Part shown: positions 36,070-44,844 of the stretch, piece by piece
Layout of the letters: each line of letters begins with the position of its first letter
How positions within the stretch are numbered: the stretch's first letter is position 1
NCBI GenBank assembly: GCA_002705055.1
Contig: PAHY01000013.1
Span: forward strand, 37,855-101,854
Direction: 5' to 3'
Source: Planctomycetota bacterium
GTDB lineage: Bacteria > Planctomycetota > UBA1135
DNA: 64,000 nucleotides
The notes under the pieces: model-generated
What the model was told of the DNA's origin: nothing
Databases searched by the model: none
Seen by the model: the letters and a program-made list of their open reading frames with translations, nothing else
Made by a program: the position numbers and the translations under genes

Positions 36070-37518
36070 TTAGGAACGCAGCAGTTCGAGGAAGGTGCGG
36101 GTGCCCACGCCGGAGCCGCCGCCCTTCGCCAGGTAGGGACGCGCCGGAGCCTTCCAGGCGGTCGCCGCGATGTCGAGGTGGACCCAATCGCGGTCGCCGA
36201 TGAAGAAGCTCAGGAAGCAGCCACCGGCGACGGTGCCGGCACCCTGGCCCGGGTTGTAGATGTTCTGCAGATCCGCGTACTGGCCGCGGGTCAGATCCCG
36301 GTAGGCCTCGGTGTACGGCAGCTGCCAGTAAGACTCACCAGCCCGCTCACCCACCTGAATCAGCTCCTTGGCCAGCTTGTCATTGTTCGAGATGACCGCG
36401 GAGTTGAGGTGGCCCAGGGCATGAATCGCAGCGCCGGTCAGCGTGGCGATGTCGTAGATGCGATCCGGCTTGACCTTCTTGTCGACGTAGGCGAGGCAGT
36501 CGGCCAGCACCAGGCGGCCTTCGGCGTCGGTGTTCAGCACCTCGATGGTCAGGCCGTTCATCGCGGTGACGATGTCGCCCGGACGCTGCGCGTTCGAGCC
36601 CGGCATGTTCTCGACGCAGCCGAGAATGCCGTGCACTTCGTAATCGCACTCGGCGCCCTTGGCCAGCCCTTCAAAGGCCCCCAGCACGGCCGCGGCGCCC
36701 GACATGTCGAACTTCATGTCCTCCATGCCCGCGCTCGGCTTCAGGCTGATGCCGCCGGTGTCGAAAGTCAGGCCCTTGCCGACCAGCGCGACCTTGCCTT
36801 TCGACTTGCGGCCGGGCTTGTAGACCATGTGAACCAGCTGCGGCTCGTTGGCCGAACCCTGCGCCACGCCCAGCAGCGAGCCGGCACCCAGCTCCTGCAG
36901 CTGACGGCGCCCCAGCACCTTGACGGTGAGCTTGGCGTTGCCGCGGCAGACCTTGCGGGCGCGGGCGGCGAACTCCTTTGGCGTGAGGATGTTGGCCGGG
37001 AGGTTCTGCAGCTCGCGGGCGAACAGGTTGGCCTCGGCCACGATGCTGCCCTGCTTGGCCGCCTTGCGGTTCTCGGTGTTCACCTCTGCGCCGGCGATCG
37101 TGACCTTCTTGACCTTGGCTTGCTTGCGCTCGGCCTTGAGGATCGCGTGGTCATACCCGGCCATCCCCGCGCCCTCGGCAGCGGCCTGGACCATGGCAGC
37201 GGTCTGCTTGGCACGCGAGAGGTCGATGGTCACGCCGGTGCAGCCCAGCTCTTCGGCAGCGAGGCGCGCCTGCGCTGCTCCGGCCCGGACGCCCTCGGCG
37301 TCGAGCTTGCCTTTGGCCGCGACGCGCACCAGGCACCAGCGCAGTCCGCGGTCACCCCGGACGATCAGGCTGGAGCCCACCTTGTCGCCGAAGTCCGCCT
37401 TCCAGCTGGCGGCCGCGGGAGCGGCGTCGGGCAGAACGGCCCGGGCGCCTTCCGGCACCAGCAGAGCCACGAGTTCGGTACGGCTTGCAGCCGCGTCTTC
37501 TTTCAGTACGGTTCGCAT
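36070..37518 (-). CDS. pepA: Leucyl aminopeptidase (M17)
   Basis: 482 aa. The C-terminal dizinc domain contains VGKGLTFDTGGISLKP, MKFDMSGAAAV and the M17 signature NTDAEGRL at 329-336. It releases N-terminal residues from peptides in the cytoplasm. The N-terminal domain is diverged, as usual for the family. It is the last gene of the ssb-moaD-moaE-hydrolase-ETF dehydrogenase run, 44 bases after the previous stop. Confidence 0.94.
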   Translation of the reverse strand: MRTVLKEDAAASRTELVALLVPEGARAVLPDAAPAAASWKADFGDKVGSSLIVRGDRGLRWCLVRVAAKGKLDAEGVRAGAAQARLAAEELGCTGVTIDLSRAKQTAAMVQAAAEGAGMAGYDHAILKAERKQAKVKKVTIAGAEVNTENRKAAKQGSIVAEANLFARELQNLPANILTPKEFAARARKVCRGNAKLTVKVLGRRQLQELGAGSLLGVAQGSANEPQLVHMVYKPGRKSKGKVALVGKGLTFDTGGISLKPSAGMEDMKFDMSGAAAVLGAFEGLAKGAECDYEVHGILGCVENMPGSNAQRPGDIVTAMNGLTIEVLNTDAEGRLVLADCLAYVDKKVKPDRIYDIATLTGAAIHALGHLNSAVISNNDKLAKELIQVGERAGESYWQLPYTEAYRDLTRGQYADLQNIYNPGQGAGTVAGGCFLSFFIGDRDWVHLDIAATAWKAPARPYLAKGGGSGVGTRTFLELLRS

Positions 37519-37562
37519 CGAATCGATTTCATCGCGGCATGACGCGGCCGCGGCGCGGCGAC

Positions 37563-39197
37563 TTACATGCCGCTGTACACCGGACCGCCGCCTTCCGGCA
37601 CGACCCAGTTGATGACTTGGTAGGGATCTGCGATGTCGCAGGTCTTGCAGTGCACGCAGTTACTGGCGTTGATCACCAGGCCGGGTGCGTCGCCCTCGTT
37701 TTCGGCCTTCCATTCGTAGACCGCAGCCGGGCAGAAGTGCTGACAGGGGTTGCCGTATTCCTCGGTGCAGCGACTGGTGCAGATGTCCGGATCGGTCACC
37801 ACGAGGTGACAGGGCTGATCCTCTTCGTGCGTCGTGCCCGAGTAATAGACATCGGTTAGCTTGTCGAAAGTGAGCTTGCCGTCGAACTCGGGGCGTGGCT
37901 CCTTGATGGTGCTGCCCGTCTTCTGGTAACGATCGTGGTCGCTCTGCAAGCTGAGCTTGCCGGGCAGGCGTCCGCCCAGCAGCGTATCCAGGCCGCCGCG
38001 CACGAAGCCGTAGCCGAAGCCCTTCTGGAAGGCCTGACGGAAGTTGCGGACCTTGTGCAGCTCCTGGTATGCCCAGGAGTTCTCGAACAGGCCGTCCACC
38101 CGACTCAGCTCGGCCCCCGAGGTGGATTCCTTGGCCAGCGCGTCGGCCGCGGCTTCGGCAGCCAGCATGCCCGACTTGATCGACAGGTGCAGCCCCTTCA
38201 GGCGTTGCGTATTCATGAAGCCCGCGCTGTCGCCGACGAGCAGGAAGCCATCGCCCCAGAGCCGCGGCAGCGAGTAGAGCCCGCCTTCGGGAATGGTCTT
38301 GGCCCCGTACTTCACGAGTTCGCCGCCTTCCAGCAGCTTGCGCATGTGCGGGTGCGTCTTCCACTCCTGCATCTTGGCGTGGTAGTCGAAGCTGGGATCG
38401 CCGTGATCCATGCCGACCACGAAGCCGATCGAGAGCAGGTTGCCCGGCAGGCCATAGACCCAGCCACCACCGTAGGCCGTCTTGCCCAGCGGCCAGCCGC
38501 CGGTGTGATACACGTGCCCGGTCAGGTCTTCCTTGACCTTCCAGATCTCCTTGACGCCGACGCTCCAGATCTGCGGGTTCTTGCCCTCACGCAGGTTCTT
38601 CTCGGCGATCAACTGCTTGGTGCAGGATCCGCGCGTGCCTTCCGCGAAGACCGTGAGCTCAGCCTTGATGTCGTAACCCGGCTCAAAGTTGCCCTTCTGT
38701 TCGCCTTCCTTGGAGCGACCCTTGTCAACCGTGCGCACGCCGATGACCTCGCCCTTGTCGCCATACAGAACCTGGTCGGCGCTGAAGCCGGCGTAAACCT
38801 CGACGCCCTCGGCTTCGGCCTTCTCGGCCAGCCAAGGAATCATCTTGCTAGCGTGAATGATCCAGTTGCCGTGGTTCTTGAAAGGCGGCGGGCAGAGCGC
38901 GCCCTTGAAGGTGCGCTTGTTCTTCTTGGAAAACCACCACAGCGCGTCTTCGGTGACCTTGGCCTCGATCGGGAAGCCCTCGGTCTCGGCGTGCGGGAAG
39001 AGCTCGAGGATGCCGCGCGGGTCCATGACGGCGCCGCTCAGGGTGTGGTGCCCCAGCTCTTCGGCCTTGTCGAGGACCAGGATGGCTTTCTCCATCCCCT
39101 TCTCCTTGCACTGGCGCGCCAGCTGAATGGCAAAGGCCAGACCCGCCGGCCCGGCGCCGACCACGAGCACGTCCACTTCGAGGGTTTCCCGCTCCAT
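37563..39197 (-). CDS. Electron transfer flavoprotein:quinone oxidoreductase
   Basis: 544 aa membrane-associated flavoprotein. The FAD loop is VVGAGPAGLAFAIQLAR near residue 12, and DGFLLVGDSAGFMN closes the FAD domain. The C-terminal 4Fe-4S ferredoxin-like part has CTSRC, CQHFCPAAVYEW and NCVHCKTCDIADPYQ. It passes electrons from acyl-CoA dehydrogenases via ETF to the quinone pool, implying fatty-acid or amino-acid oxidation; ETF subunits are not in the window. The start is ATG 39195-39197 with GGGG upstream. Confidence 0.94.
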   Translation of the reverse strand: MERETLEVDVLVVGAGPAGLAFAIQLARQCKEKGMEKAILVLDKAEELGHHTLSGAVMDPRGILELFPHAETEGFPIEAKVTEDALWWFSKKNKRTFKGALCPPPFKNHGNWIIHASKMIPWLAEKAEAEGVEVYAGFSADQVLYGDKGEVIGVRTVDKGRSKEGEQKGNFEPGYDIKAELTVFAEGTRGSCTKQLIAEKNLREGKNPQIWSVGVKEIWKVKEDLTGHVYHTGGWPLGKTAYGGGWVYGLPGNLLSIGFVVGMDHGDPSFDYHAKMQEWKTHPHMRKLLEGGELVKYGAKTIPEGGLYSLPRLWGDGFLLVGDSAGFMNTQRLKGLHLSIKSGMLAAEAAADALAKESTSGAELSRVDGLFENSWAYQELHKVRNFRQAFQKGFGYGFVRGGLDTLLGGRLPGKLSLQSDHDRYQKTGSTIKEPRPEFDGKLTFDKLTDVYYSGTTHEEDQPCHLVVTDPDICTSRCTEEYGNPCQHFCPAAVYEWKAENEGDAPGLVINASNCVHCKTCDIADPYQVINWVVPEGGGPVYSGM

Positions 39198-39219
39198 GAC
39201 CCCGAATGATAGCCCTGCG

Positions 39220-39849
39220 CTAGGCGCGGACGAAGGGGTTCGATCTTGCTTCCTGCCCCACCGTGGTGGTCGGTCCGTGGCCGCAGTGAATCTTGGTCTC
39301 GGCGGGTAGCGTGTAGACCTGCTCCTTGATCGAGCGCTCGAGCTCGGGCCAGGATCCACGCGGGAAATCGGTGCGGCCCACCGAGCCCTGGAAGATCACG
39401 TCGCCGGCGATCAGCGTGCCGCTCTCCGGCTCGTAGAAAACGACGTGACCGGGCGTGTGACCGGGACAGTGGCGCACCTCCAGCCGCAGCGCGCCGATCT
39501 CGACGATCTGGCCGTGGACGAGTTCGCCGTCCGGTTCGGGTACCTCGATCGCAGGAAAGCCATAGGCCGCCGCCTGCTGCGGCAGGGCGAGCCGCCAGAA
39601 GTCATCCTCGAAGGGAAACAGGAAGGGAACGCCCAGCTCCGCCTGCAGCGCGGCCGTCCCGCCGATGTGATCGAGGTGGCCATGGGTGGCCAGGATCAGC
39701 TTCACTTCGACCTGATGTTCGGCGATCGCAGCCAGCACCGGGCCGGCGTCGCCGCAGTCGCAGACCGCGGCCTGGCGCGTCTCGGTGCAGATCAGCAGCG
39801 TGCAGTTCTGCTGAAAGGGAGTGACGGGAATCTCGACGACTTGAAGCAT
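39220..39849 (-). CDS. Metallo-beta-lactamase-fold hydrolase (glyoxalase II-like, YcbL type)
   Basis: 209 aa. The dimetal site is complete: His56, His58, Asp60 and His61 in ATHGHLDHIGG, His131 in CPGHTPGH, Asp150 in AGDVIFQGSVGRTDFPRG and His191 in CGHGPTTTVGQE. The short C-terminus lacks the glutathione-binding domain of true glyoxalase II, placing it with the YcbL-like single-domain hydrolases of thioesters. It starts 1 base after moaE and precedes the ETF dehydrogenase. Confidence 0.88.
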   Translation of the reverse strand: MLQVVEIPVTPFQQNCTLLICTETRQAAVCDCGDAGPVLAAIAEHQVEVKLILATHGHLDHIGGTAALQAELGVPFLFPFEDDFWRLALPQQAAAYGFPAIEVPEPDGELVHGQIVEIGALRLEVRHCPGHTPGHVVFYEPESGTLIAGDVIFQGSVGRTDFPRGSWPELERSIKEQVYTLPAETKIHCGHGPTTTVGQEARSNPFVRA

Positions 39850-39850
39850 T

Positions 39851-40285
39851 TCAGGAACCCCGGCCGATCCACACCCCGCCCGCCTGGTCGAACTCCTTCT
39901 TCCAGATCGGGACGCGCGCCTTGAGCTCGTCCATCAGCATGGTGCAGGCCGCCAAAGCGGCGGCGCGGTGCGCGGATGCGATCGCGACGTGAACCGAGCA
40001 GCCGCCGACCGGCACGACGCCCACGCTGTGTTCGATCGCCACGCGCAGAATCTCGTGCCGCGCGCGGATCTCGGCTGCGATCTTGCGCAGTTCGGCCTCG
40101 ACCATCGGAGAATAGGCCTCGTACTCGAGCCGTTCCACCTCGAGTCCGCGCGCGGTGCCGCGTACGGTGCCGCGAAACTCGACCACGCAACCGGCGTCCG
40201 GGCCAGCGACGCGCGCCCGCAGCGCATCTCCCTGAAGCGGACCGTCCCGGAGCGCAAACCAGACGAGCGGATCGGAGTCCGTCAT
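39851..40285 (-). CDS. moaE: Molybdopterin synthase catalytic subunit
   Basis: 144 aa. FRGTVRG, EYEAYSPMVEAEL, SAHRAAAL and the active-site motif RVPIWKKE identify MoaE. With MoaD it inserts the dithiolene sulfurs into precursor Z. It starts 2 bases after the moaD stop. Confidence 0.94.
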   Translation of the reverse strand: MTDSDPLVWFALRDGPLQGDALRARVAGPDAGCVVEFRGTVRGTARGLEVERLEYEAYSPMVEAELRKIAAEIRARHEILRVAIEHSVGVVPVGGCSVHVAIASAHRAAALAACTMLMDELKARVPIWKKEFDQAGGVWIGRGS

Positions 40286-40287
40286 GC

Positions 40288-40518
40288 TTATCCCCCTGAA
40301 ACCGGAGGGATCAGCGCAACCTCTTCGTCGCCGCGCAAGCGATGCTGTGCGTCCACGTACTGCTGATCGACCGCCACCCGCACGCCCGCCCAGTCCAGCT
40401 GGGGGAACTGCTTGCGGATCTCAGCCCAAAGCTCGGCGACCGACTGCGGCGCCGGATCCAGCTCGAGCTGTCGCCGGCCGCACGCTTCCGCCAGCCCGGC
40501 GAACAGCAGAACGCGCAT
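40288..40518 (-). CDS. moaD: Molybdopterin synthase sulfur carrier subunit
   Basis: 76 aa ubiquitin-like protein ending in PPVSGG; the C-terminal Gly-Gly is thiocarboxylated by an E1-like enzyme (MoeB) not seen here. VLLFAGLAEACG at the start and DEEVALIPPVSGG at the end are typical. It is 12 bases downstream of ssb and next to moaE. Confidence 0.93.
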   Translation of the reverse strand: MRVLLFAGLAEACGRRQLELDPAPQSVAELWAEIRKQFPQLDWAGVRVAVDQQYVDAQHRLRGDEEVALIPPVSGG

Positions 40519-40530
40519 GGGACGTCGCGC

Positions 40531-41010
40531 CTAGAACGGGACGTCGTCCGGGAAGGACGCACCGCCGCCGCCGCCGCCGCTGGGTGCGGGGCCGCCGCCC
40601 CCGCCGAAGTCGCTCGGCCCCGGGAACTCGGGCGCTGCCGCCGGCTGCATGGGTGCGCCACCGCCCTGGCCATCGCCGCGGCCGCCCGCAAACTCCCAGT
40701 TGTCGACGATGATCTCGACCTTGGAACGGTTCTGGCCGCTTTCGCGATCCTGCCAGCGACTTTGGCGCAGCTTGCCCTCGATCAGGACGCTGCTGCCTTT
40801 GCGCATGAAGCGGCTGAAGGCCTCGCCGCGCTTGCCGAAGACGACGGCGTCGAAAAAGCTGGGCTCCTCCTTCCAACCGCCCTGGCCATCCGGCATCCGC
40901 TCGTTGACGGCGATGCCGGCTCGCACCACGTAGGTGCCGTTTTGGGCCTGCCGGACCTCGGGGTCGCGGGTCAAATTGCCCATCAGAATCACTCGGTTGA
41001 AGGAAGCCAT
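40531..41010 (-). CDS. ssb: Single-stranded DNA-binding protein
   Basis: 159 aa from ATG 41008-41010 (MASFNRVILMGNLTRDPEVR). An OB fold to about residue 110 is followed by a Gly/Pro/Ala linker and the acidic tip DDVPF that recruits repair and replication partners. The longer frame to 41181 lacks a plausible start. There is no clear ribosome site. A strong promoter lies at 41057-41085. It is unusual in leading a molybdopterin/redox gene run instead of the rpsF-ssb-rpsR cluster. Confidence 0.95.
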   Translation of the reverse strand: MASFNRVILMGNLTRDPEVRQAQNGTYVVRAGIAVNERMPDGQGGWKEEPSFFDAVVFGKRGEAFSRFMRKGSSVLIEGKLRQSRWQDRESGQNRSKVEIIVDNWEFAGGRGDGQGGGAPMQPAAAPEFPGPSDFGGGGGPAPSGGGGGGASFPDDVPF

Positions 41011-41056
41011 GAACGCGTGCCGGGGTTCTACTGGACAAACCAGCCCCGACGGGGCC

Positions 41057-41085
41057 ATTCTAAACACAGGATTCCGGCTTCCCAA
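41057..41085 (-). promoter_or_regulatory. Sigma-70-like promoter for ssb and downstream genes
   Basis: Minus-strand TTGGGA (41080-41085) and TAGAAT (41057-41062) have a 17-base spacer. The predicted start leaves a leader of about 40 bases before ssb. The same TAGAAT hexamer recurs before mdh, uvrB and the UAA tRNA. Confidence 0.6.
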
Positions 41086-41120
41086 GCCCTCTCTCCTCCC
41101 CCTCCACCTCCGCAACCGAT

Positions 41121-41468
41121 TTGACCAACCTCGAGCAAGAACGTCGCGCGCATCCGCGCGTCGCCGCGCCGGACCTGCCACTCAAGCTGGCCGGCGGCGG
41201 AGCGCCTCTGCGCGTGCGAGACATTTCCCAATCTGGCGTCGCCTTCTTCGCCGACAGCCCGGTCGCTCTGATGACCCGGGTCAAGTTTGAGATCGAACTC
41301 CCCTCGGCCCAGGGCGAATCCGCCTCGGTGGCCGGCGAGGGTGCCGTGGTGCGCTGCGAGCGGCTCTCCCCTGCTTTGGGCCACTACGAGGTGGCGGTGT
41401 TCTTCCAGCACCTCGAAGGCAACAGCCTGCGCGACCTGAAGAACTACCTCGAGCAGGTGCTCGACTAG
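41121..41468 (+). CDS. Single-domain PilZ protein (cyclic-di-GMP receptor)
   Basis: 115 aa. Arg9-x-x-x-Arg13 (RRAHPR) and Asp34-x-Ser36-x-x-Gly39 (RDISQSGVAFF) are the two PilZ c-di-GMP contacts, at the expected spacing. The protein is only the PilZ barrel with a C-terminal helix, so it must act through a partner. The start is TTG at 41121; no in-frame ATG or GTG gives the RxxxR motif. Its stop overlaps the convergent prmC stop by 4 bases. It diverges from ssb. Confidence 0.85.
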   Translation: MTNLEQERRAHPRVAAPDLPLKLAGGGAPLRVRDISQSGVAFFADSPVALMTRVKFEIELPSAQGESASVAGEGAVVRCERLSPALGHYEVAVFFQHLEGNSLRDLKNYLEQVLD

Positions 41469-42331
41469 GCCGCCGGAAGTTCCAGCACGAGGCAGCGCCA
41501 GACGCCTCCCAGGTCGCGGCGTCGGTCGCGTTCGCGCCAGCCTGCGTCCAGGGCCCGCTGCGCCACGCCATCGATGCGCGCGCGCCCGAGCTCCAGGATC
41601 AGGAAGCCGCCGGGCCGGAGCACGCGCTCGGCATCCTGCAGGATCCGCTCGTAGGGTGCATAGGGTTGGCCCGGAGGGGTGAACAGGGCCTGCGCCGGCT
41701 CGTGCTCGAGTACCCCGGGGCCCAACTCCTCGCCGGGTTCGATGTACGGCGGGTTGCAGAGGATCAGATCGACGCTCGCGTGGTCGAGCGCGCTGCCCCA
41801 GTCGCTCTCCACTTGGCGGACGCGCGCGGCGAGTCCAAGCAGCTCCGCGTTCTCCCTCGCCACCGCGAGCGCATCCGCCGAAGCATCCACGGCGAGCCCC
41901 TGCCAGCCCGGGCGCTCGTGCAGAAAGCTCAGCAGCAGCGCGCCAGAGCCGACGCCCCAATCCGCGACCGTCCCCTGCGCGGCGAGCTCCAGATCGAGCG
42001 CGGCTTCGATCAGCACCTCGCTGTCCGGCCGTGGGATCAGCACCCGTGGGTCAACCCGGAACTCGAGCCCCCAAAAACCGCGGCTTCCCTCGAGATAGGC
42101 CACCGGCTCGCCCGCGGCGCGGCGCTGCAGGAAGGCCGCAAAGCGCTCGGCGAGAGGCGGCTCAAGCGGCTCCTCCCGCTTCCAGAGCGACGATCGCTCG
42201 ACCCCGAGGACATGAGCCGCCAGCATCTCAGCCTCGAGCCGCGGCTCTTCGCTGCCCGCTGCCTGGAGAAAGGAAGCAGCCGCCCGCAGCTCCTCGGCGA
42301 GGGACTGCGGGCGGCGTGCAGAGTCGGCCAC
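41465..42331 (-). CDS. prmC: Peptide chain release factor N5-glutamine methyltransferase
   Basis: 288 aa. The helical N-terminal domain leads to GVGSGAL (126-132, SAM loop) and the substrate motif NPPY at 193-196. It methylates the GGQ glutamine of release factors, and its gene lies in the same run as prfA, two genes away. The start is GTG at 42329-42331, 6 bases after the membrane-protein stop. Confidence 0.93.
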   Translation of the reverse strand: MADSARRPQSLAEELRAAASFLQAAGSEEPRLEAEMLAAHVLGVERSSLWKREEPLEPPLAERFAAFLQRRAAGEPVAYLEGSRGFWGLEFRVDPRVLIPRPDSEVLIEAALDLELAAQGTVADWGVGSGALLLSFLHERPGWQGLAVDASADALAVARENAELLGLAARVRQVESDWGSALDHASVDLILCNPPYIEPGEELGPGVLEHEPAQALFTPPGQPYAPYERILQDAERVLRPGGFLILELGRARIDGVAQRALDAGWRERDRRRDLGGVWRCLVLELPAA

Positions 42332-42337
42332 GGAGGC

Positions 42338-43423
42338 CTACTTCTTCTTGTCCGCCGACTTCGGGGCGCCGCCCTTCTTCTTGGCGCGCGCCGCCTTGCG
42401 GGCTTCCACCTCTTGCGCGCGACGCTCCTTGACCATCTGCTGCGCTTCCTTGGCGCCAGCAAAGACCAGGTACAGGGCGTAGCAGGACGCGAAGAAGACG
42501 AGCATCGGCCCGCCGCCATAGGCGAGGAAGCTCTGCTCAAAGAACTCCGACGAGGGATAGGCGTCGTGCAGCCACTGCGTCTGATCCGTGGGGCCCATGC
42601 CGGTCAGAATCAGACCGCCGATGCCCATGAAAAAGACTTCCACCGGAGCAAGGAACAGCAGCATGCCGAGCTTGCCCACCACGAGCGGCTTCTGCCACAG
42701 CTGCCACATGGCCACCCAGGAGGCCCAGACCATCAGCATCGCGAACAGCAGCGTGACCAGACCCATCATCGAGTCCACGCCGGTGGACTGATCGGTCCAG
42801 TTCATCTGCAGGCCGAAGAAGACCATCAGATAGGCCATCAGCGAGCGGCTGAATTGCCGGTCCAGCTGCAGCGGAGCACCCGCGGGCGGCAGCTTGGCGT
42901 CTTTCTTCTTGGCCACGGTGCGCGGCATCAGGAAGCCGAGCAGGCCGCCGATGATGGTCATCAGCGCACCCGAGACGCCCATGACTCCGCCCGATTCGTG
43001 CCAGCCCAGCGCGCTCATTTCGCCCGAAAGGGCGACGCGCAGGACGCCGTAGACCAACAGAGCCAGCGGCAGCGCAGGCGGCACCGTGGCGCCGGTGCGC
43101 TGCACGGCCAGGAAGCCGCCGCGGACCAGGAACCAGACCGTGACCGACAGCAGCAGGCCGTGAATCAGGTTGCCGCCGGTGTCCGCCCAGGGGCCGAGCA
43201 GGCCGGCGACCGCGATGACCAGACCCATGGATCCCCAGGCATTCGCGCTGCGAATCGGGCCGAAGGGCGGGTCGAAAGGAGAAGCGCCAGGCGCGGGGGC
43301 AACACCGGCAGGTCCACCTGCGGGCGCCGCCGCGGGGGCAGCGGGAGCCGGGGTCGGAGCCTCTTCGATGACTTCGAAGTCGTCACCGAGGGAGAGGACC
43401 GGCTTTTCTTGGTTCTCGGTCAT
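42338..43423 (-). CDS. Multi-pass membrane protein of unknown function between prfA and prmC
   Basis: 361 aa. Residues 18-55 are a Pro/Ala/Gly linker after a short acidic start (LSLGDDFEVIEEAPTPAP). About eight hydrophobic segments follow, for example WGSMGLVIAVAGLLGPWA, LIHGLLLSVTVWFLVRGG and MTIIGGLLGFLMP, and the tail is Lys/Arg/Ala-rich and cytoplasmic by the positive-inside rule. I recognise no family motif. It is 14 bases after prfA and 6 bases before prmC, so it is cotranscribed with release-factor genes. Confidence 0.8.
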   Translation of the reverse strand: MTENQEKPVLSLGDDFEVIEEAPTPAPAAPAAAPAGGPAGVAPAPGASPFDPPFGPIRSANAWGSMGLVIAVAGLLGPWADTGGNLIHGLLLSVTVWFLVRGGFLAVQRTGATVPPALPLALLVYGVLRVALSGEMSALGWHESGGVMGVSGALMTIIGGLLGFLMPRTVAKKKDAKLPPAGAPLQLDRQFSRSLMAYLMVFFGLQMNWTDQSTGVDSMMGLVTLLFAMLMVWASWVAMWQLWQKPLVVGKLGMLLFLAPVEVFFMGIGGLILTGMGPTDQTQWLHDAYPSSEFFEQSFLAYGGGPMLVFFASCYALYLVFAGAKEAQQMVKERRAQEVEARKAARAKKKGGAPKSADKKK

Positions 43424-43437
43424 GGTTCGGGGGGGAA

Positions 43438-44511
43438 CTAGAGGGCGGCGAGCATTTCTTCCCGCTTGGCCTTCTGGAGGGCGGCCAAGATACCGTCGAG
43501 CTTGCCTTCTAGGACCTGCTCGAGGCTGAAGTTCTCGCCGAGACGATGGTCGGTGACCCGGTTCTGAGGCCAGTTGTAGGTACGGACCCGCTGGCTTCGG
43601 TCGCCGGAGCCGACCTGCGATTTACGCAGGTCGGAGCGCTCGGAATCACGCTTTTCCCGCTCGATTTCGTACAAACGGGCCCGCAACAGCTTGAGCGCGA
43701 GCTCCTTGTTGCGGATCTGGGACTTCTCGACCTGGCACTTCACCGCGATCCCGGTCGGCTTGTGGATCACGCGCACCGCCGAGGCCACCTTGTTGACGTT
43801 CTGACCACCCGGACCGCCGGCGCGCATCGCCGTCCATTCCAGATCGTCATCCCGGATCTCGATGTCGACGTCCTCGGCCTCGGGCATCACCGCCACGGTG
43901 GCCGCCGAGGTGTGGATGCGGCCCTGCGTCTCGGTGGCCGGCACCCGCTGGACGCGGTGCCCACCCGACTCAAAGCGCATCAGGCGGAAGCAGTCATCGC
44001 CGGTGAGCTTGAAGGACACTTCCTTGAAGCCTCCCATCTCGCTTTCTGAAGAATCGATGACCTCGAGTTTCCAGCCGTGCGTGTCGGCGTAGCGCTGGTA
44101 GATACGCATCAGGTCGCCGGCAAAGATGGCGGCTTCATCCCCGCCCGCGCCCGCGCGGATCTCGACGATGGCCGGACGATCGGCGTCTTCGTCATCTTCG
44201 AGCACGCGGTCAAGGATGTCGGCTTCGAGCTCTTGATAGCGCAGCTCGAGGGCAGGCAGTTCTTCCTGCGCCAGCTCCGCCATTTCTGGGTCGTCGCCGG
44301 CAGCGAGCTCTTGCGCCTCGACCAGGGCCTCGTGCGTGGAGAGGAACTGGCCCCACGGCTCGAGCACTTTCTGCAGCGAGCCGAGCTCCTGCAGAATGCG
44401 CGGGTAATCCGGCTTGCCGGCGCGCTCTGGGTCCGCCGCGGCCTCTTCGAGTTCGGCGCGTCGCTCTTCAAAGACGCGGACGCGTCCGCGCAGGATCTCG
44501 ACGAGGTCCAT
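43438..44511 (-). CDS. prfA: Peptide chain release factor 1
   Basis: 357 aa from ATG 44509-44511; GTG at 44515-44517 is 2 codons longer and cannot be excluded. [10 protein letters not shown] holds the GGQ peptidyl-tRNA hydrolysis loop. PAT in [15 protein letters not shown] is the RF1 stop-codon tripeptide region (UAA/UAG). No Shine-Dalgarno is seen; instead a strong UUCG-capped hairpin ends 11 bases upstream of the ATG. Its modifying enzyme PrmC is encoded downstream. Confidence 0.95.
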   Translation of the reverse strand: MDLVEILRGRVRVFEERRAELEEAAADPERAGKPDYPRILQELGSLQKVLEPWGQFLSTHEALVEAQELAAGDDPEMAELAQEELPALELRYQELEADILDRVLEDDEDADRPAIVEIRAGAGGDEAAIFAGDLMRIYQRYADTHGWKLEVIDSSESEMGGFKEVSFKLTGDDCFRLMRFESGGHRVQRVPATETQGRIHTSAATVAVMPEAEDVDIEIRDDDLEWTAMRAGGPGGQNVNKVASAVRVIHKPTGIAVKCQVEKSQIRNKELALKLLRARLYEIEREKRDSERSDLRKSQVGSGDRSQRVRTYNWPQNRVTDHRLGENFSLEQVLEGKLDGILAALQKAKREEMLAAL

Positions 44512-44521
44512 AGACACAAAG

Positions 44522-44549
44522 CGGGCCCGCTACCGAAGCAGCGGGCCCG
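44522..44549 (-). terminator. UUCG-capped hairpin between rpmE and prfA (terminator or attenuator)
   Basis: On the minus strand CGGGCCCGCT pairs perfectly with AGCGGGCCCG (44540-44549 with 44522-44531). The loop GCTTCGGT extends the stem through G-U and C-G to a C(UUCG)G tetraloop. CTTTGTGTCT follows, then the prfA ATG. The short T-tract would allow partial termination; read-through is needed if prfA has no promoter of its own. Confidence 0.7.
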
Positions 44550-44556
44550 TGTCGAG

Positions 44557-44805
44557 CTACTTGCGACCGTAGCGCTTGTTGAAGCGATCGACGCGACCCG
44601 AGGCGTCGACGAAGGTCTGCTTGCCCGTGTAGAACGGGTGAGAGGCCGAGCTGATCTCGATGTTGTAGACCGGGTACTCGTTGCCGTCTTCCCAGGTCAC
44701 GGTTTCTTCCGTGCGGACGGTCGAGCGGGTCAGAAAGGAGAAGCCCGCGTTGCGGTCGCGGAAGACCACAGGACGGTACTGCTCGGGGTGGATGCCTTCT
44801 TTCAT
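44557..44805 (-). CDS. rpmE2: Ribosomal protein bL31, type B
   Basis: 82 aa. [42 protein letters not shown] and [11 protein letters not shown] match the zinc-free type B paralogue; the CxxC pairs of type A are absent. In many bacteria type B replaces type A under zinc limitation. No type A copy is in this window, so it may be the only one. It is 39 bases after maf. Confidence 0.95.
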   Translation of the reverse strand: MKEGIHPEQYRPVVFRDRNAGFSFLTRSTVRTEETVTWEDGNEYPVYNIEISSASHPFYTGKQTFVDASGRVDRFNKRYGRK

Positions 44806-44844
44806 CGTTCTACGAGGGCGGGCGGAAGCGCCGGACCGAAGATT

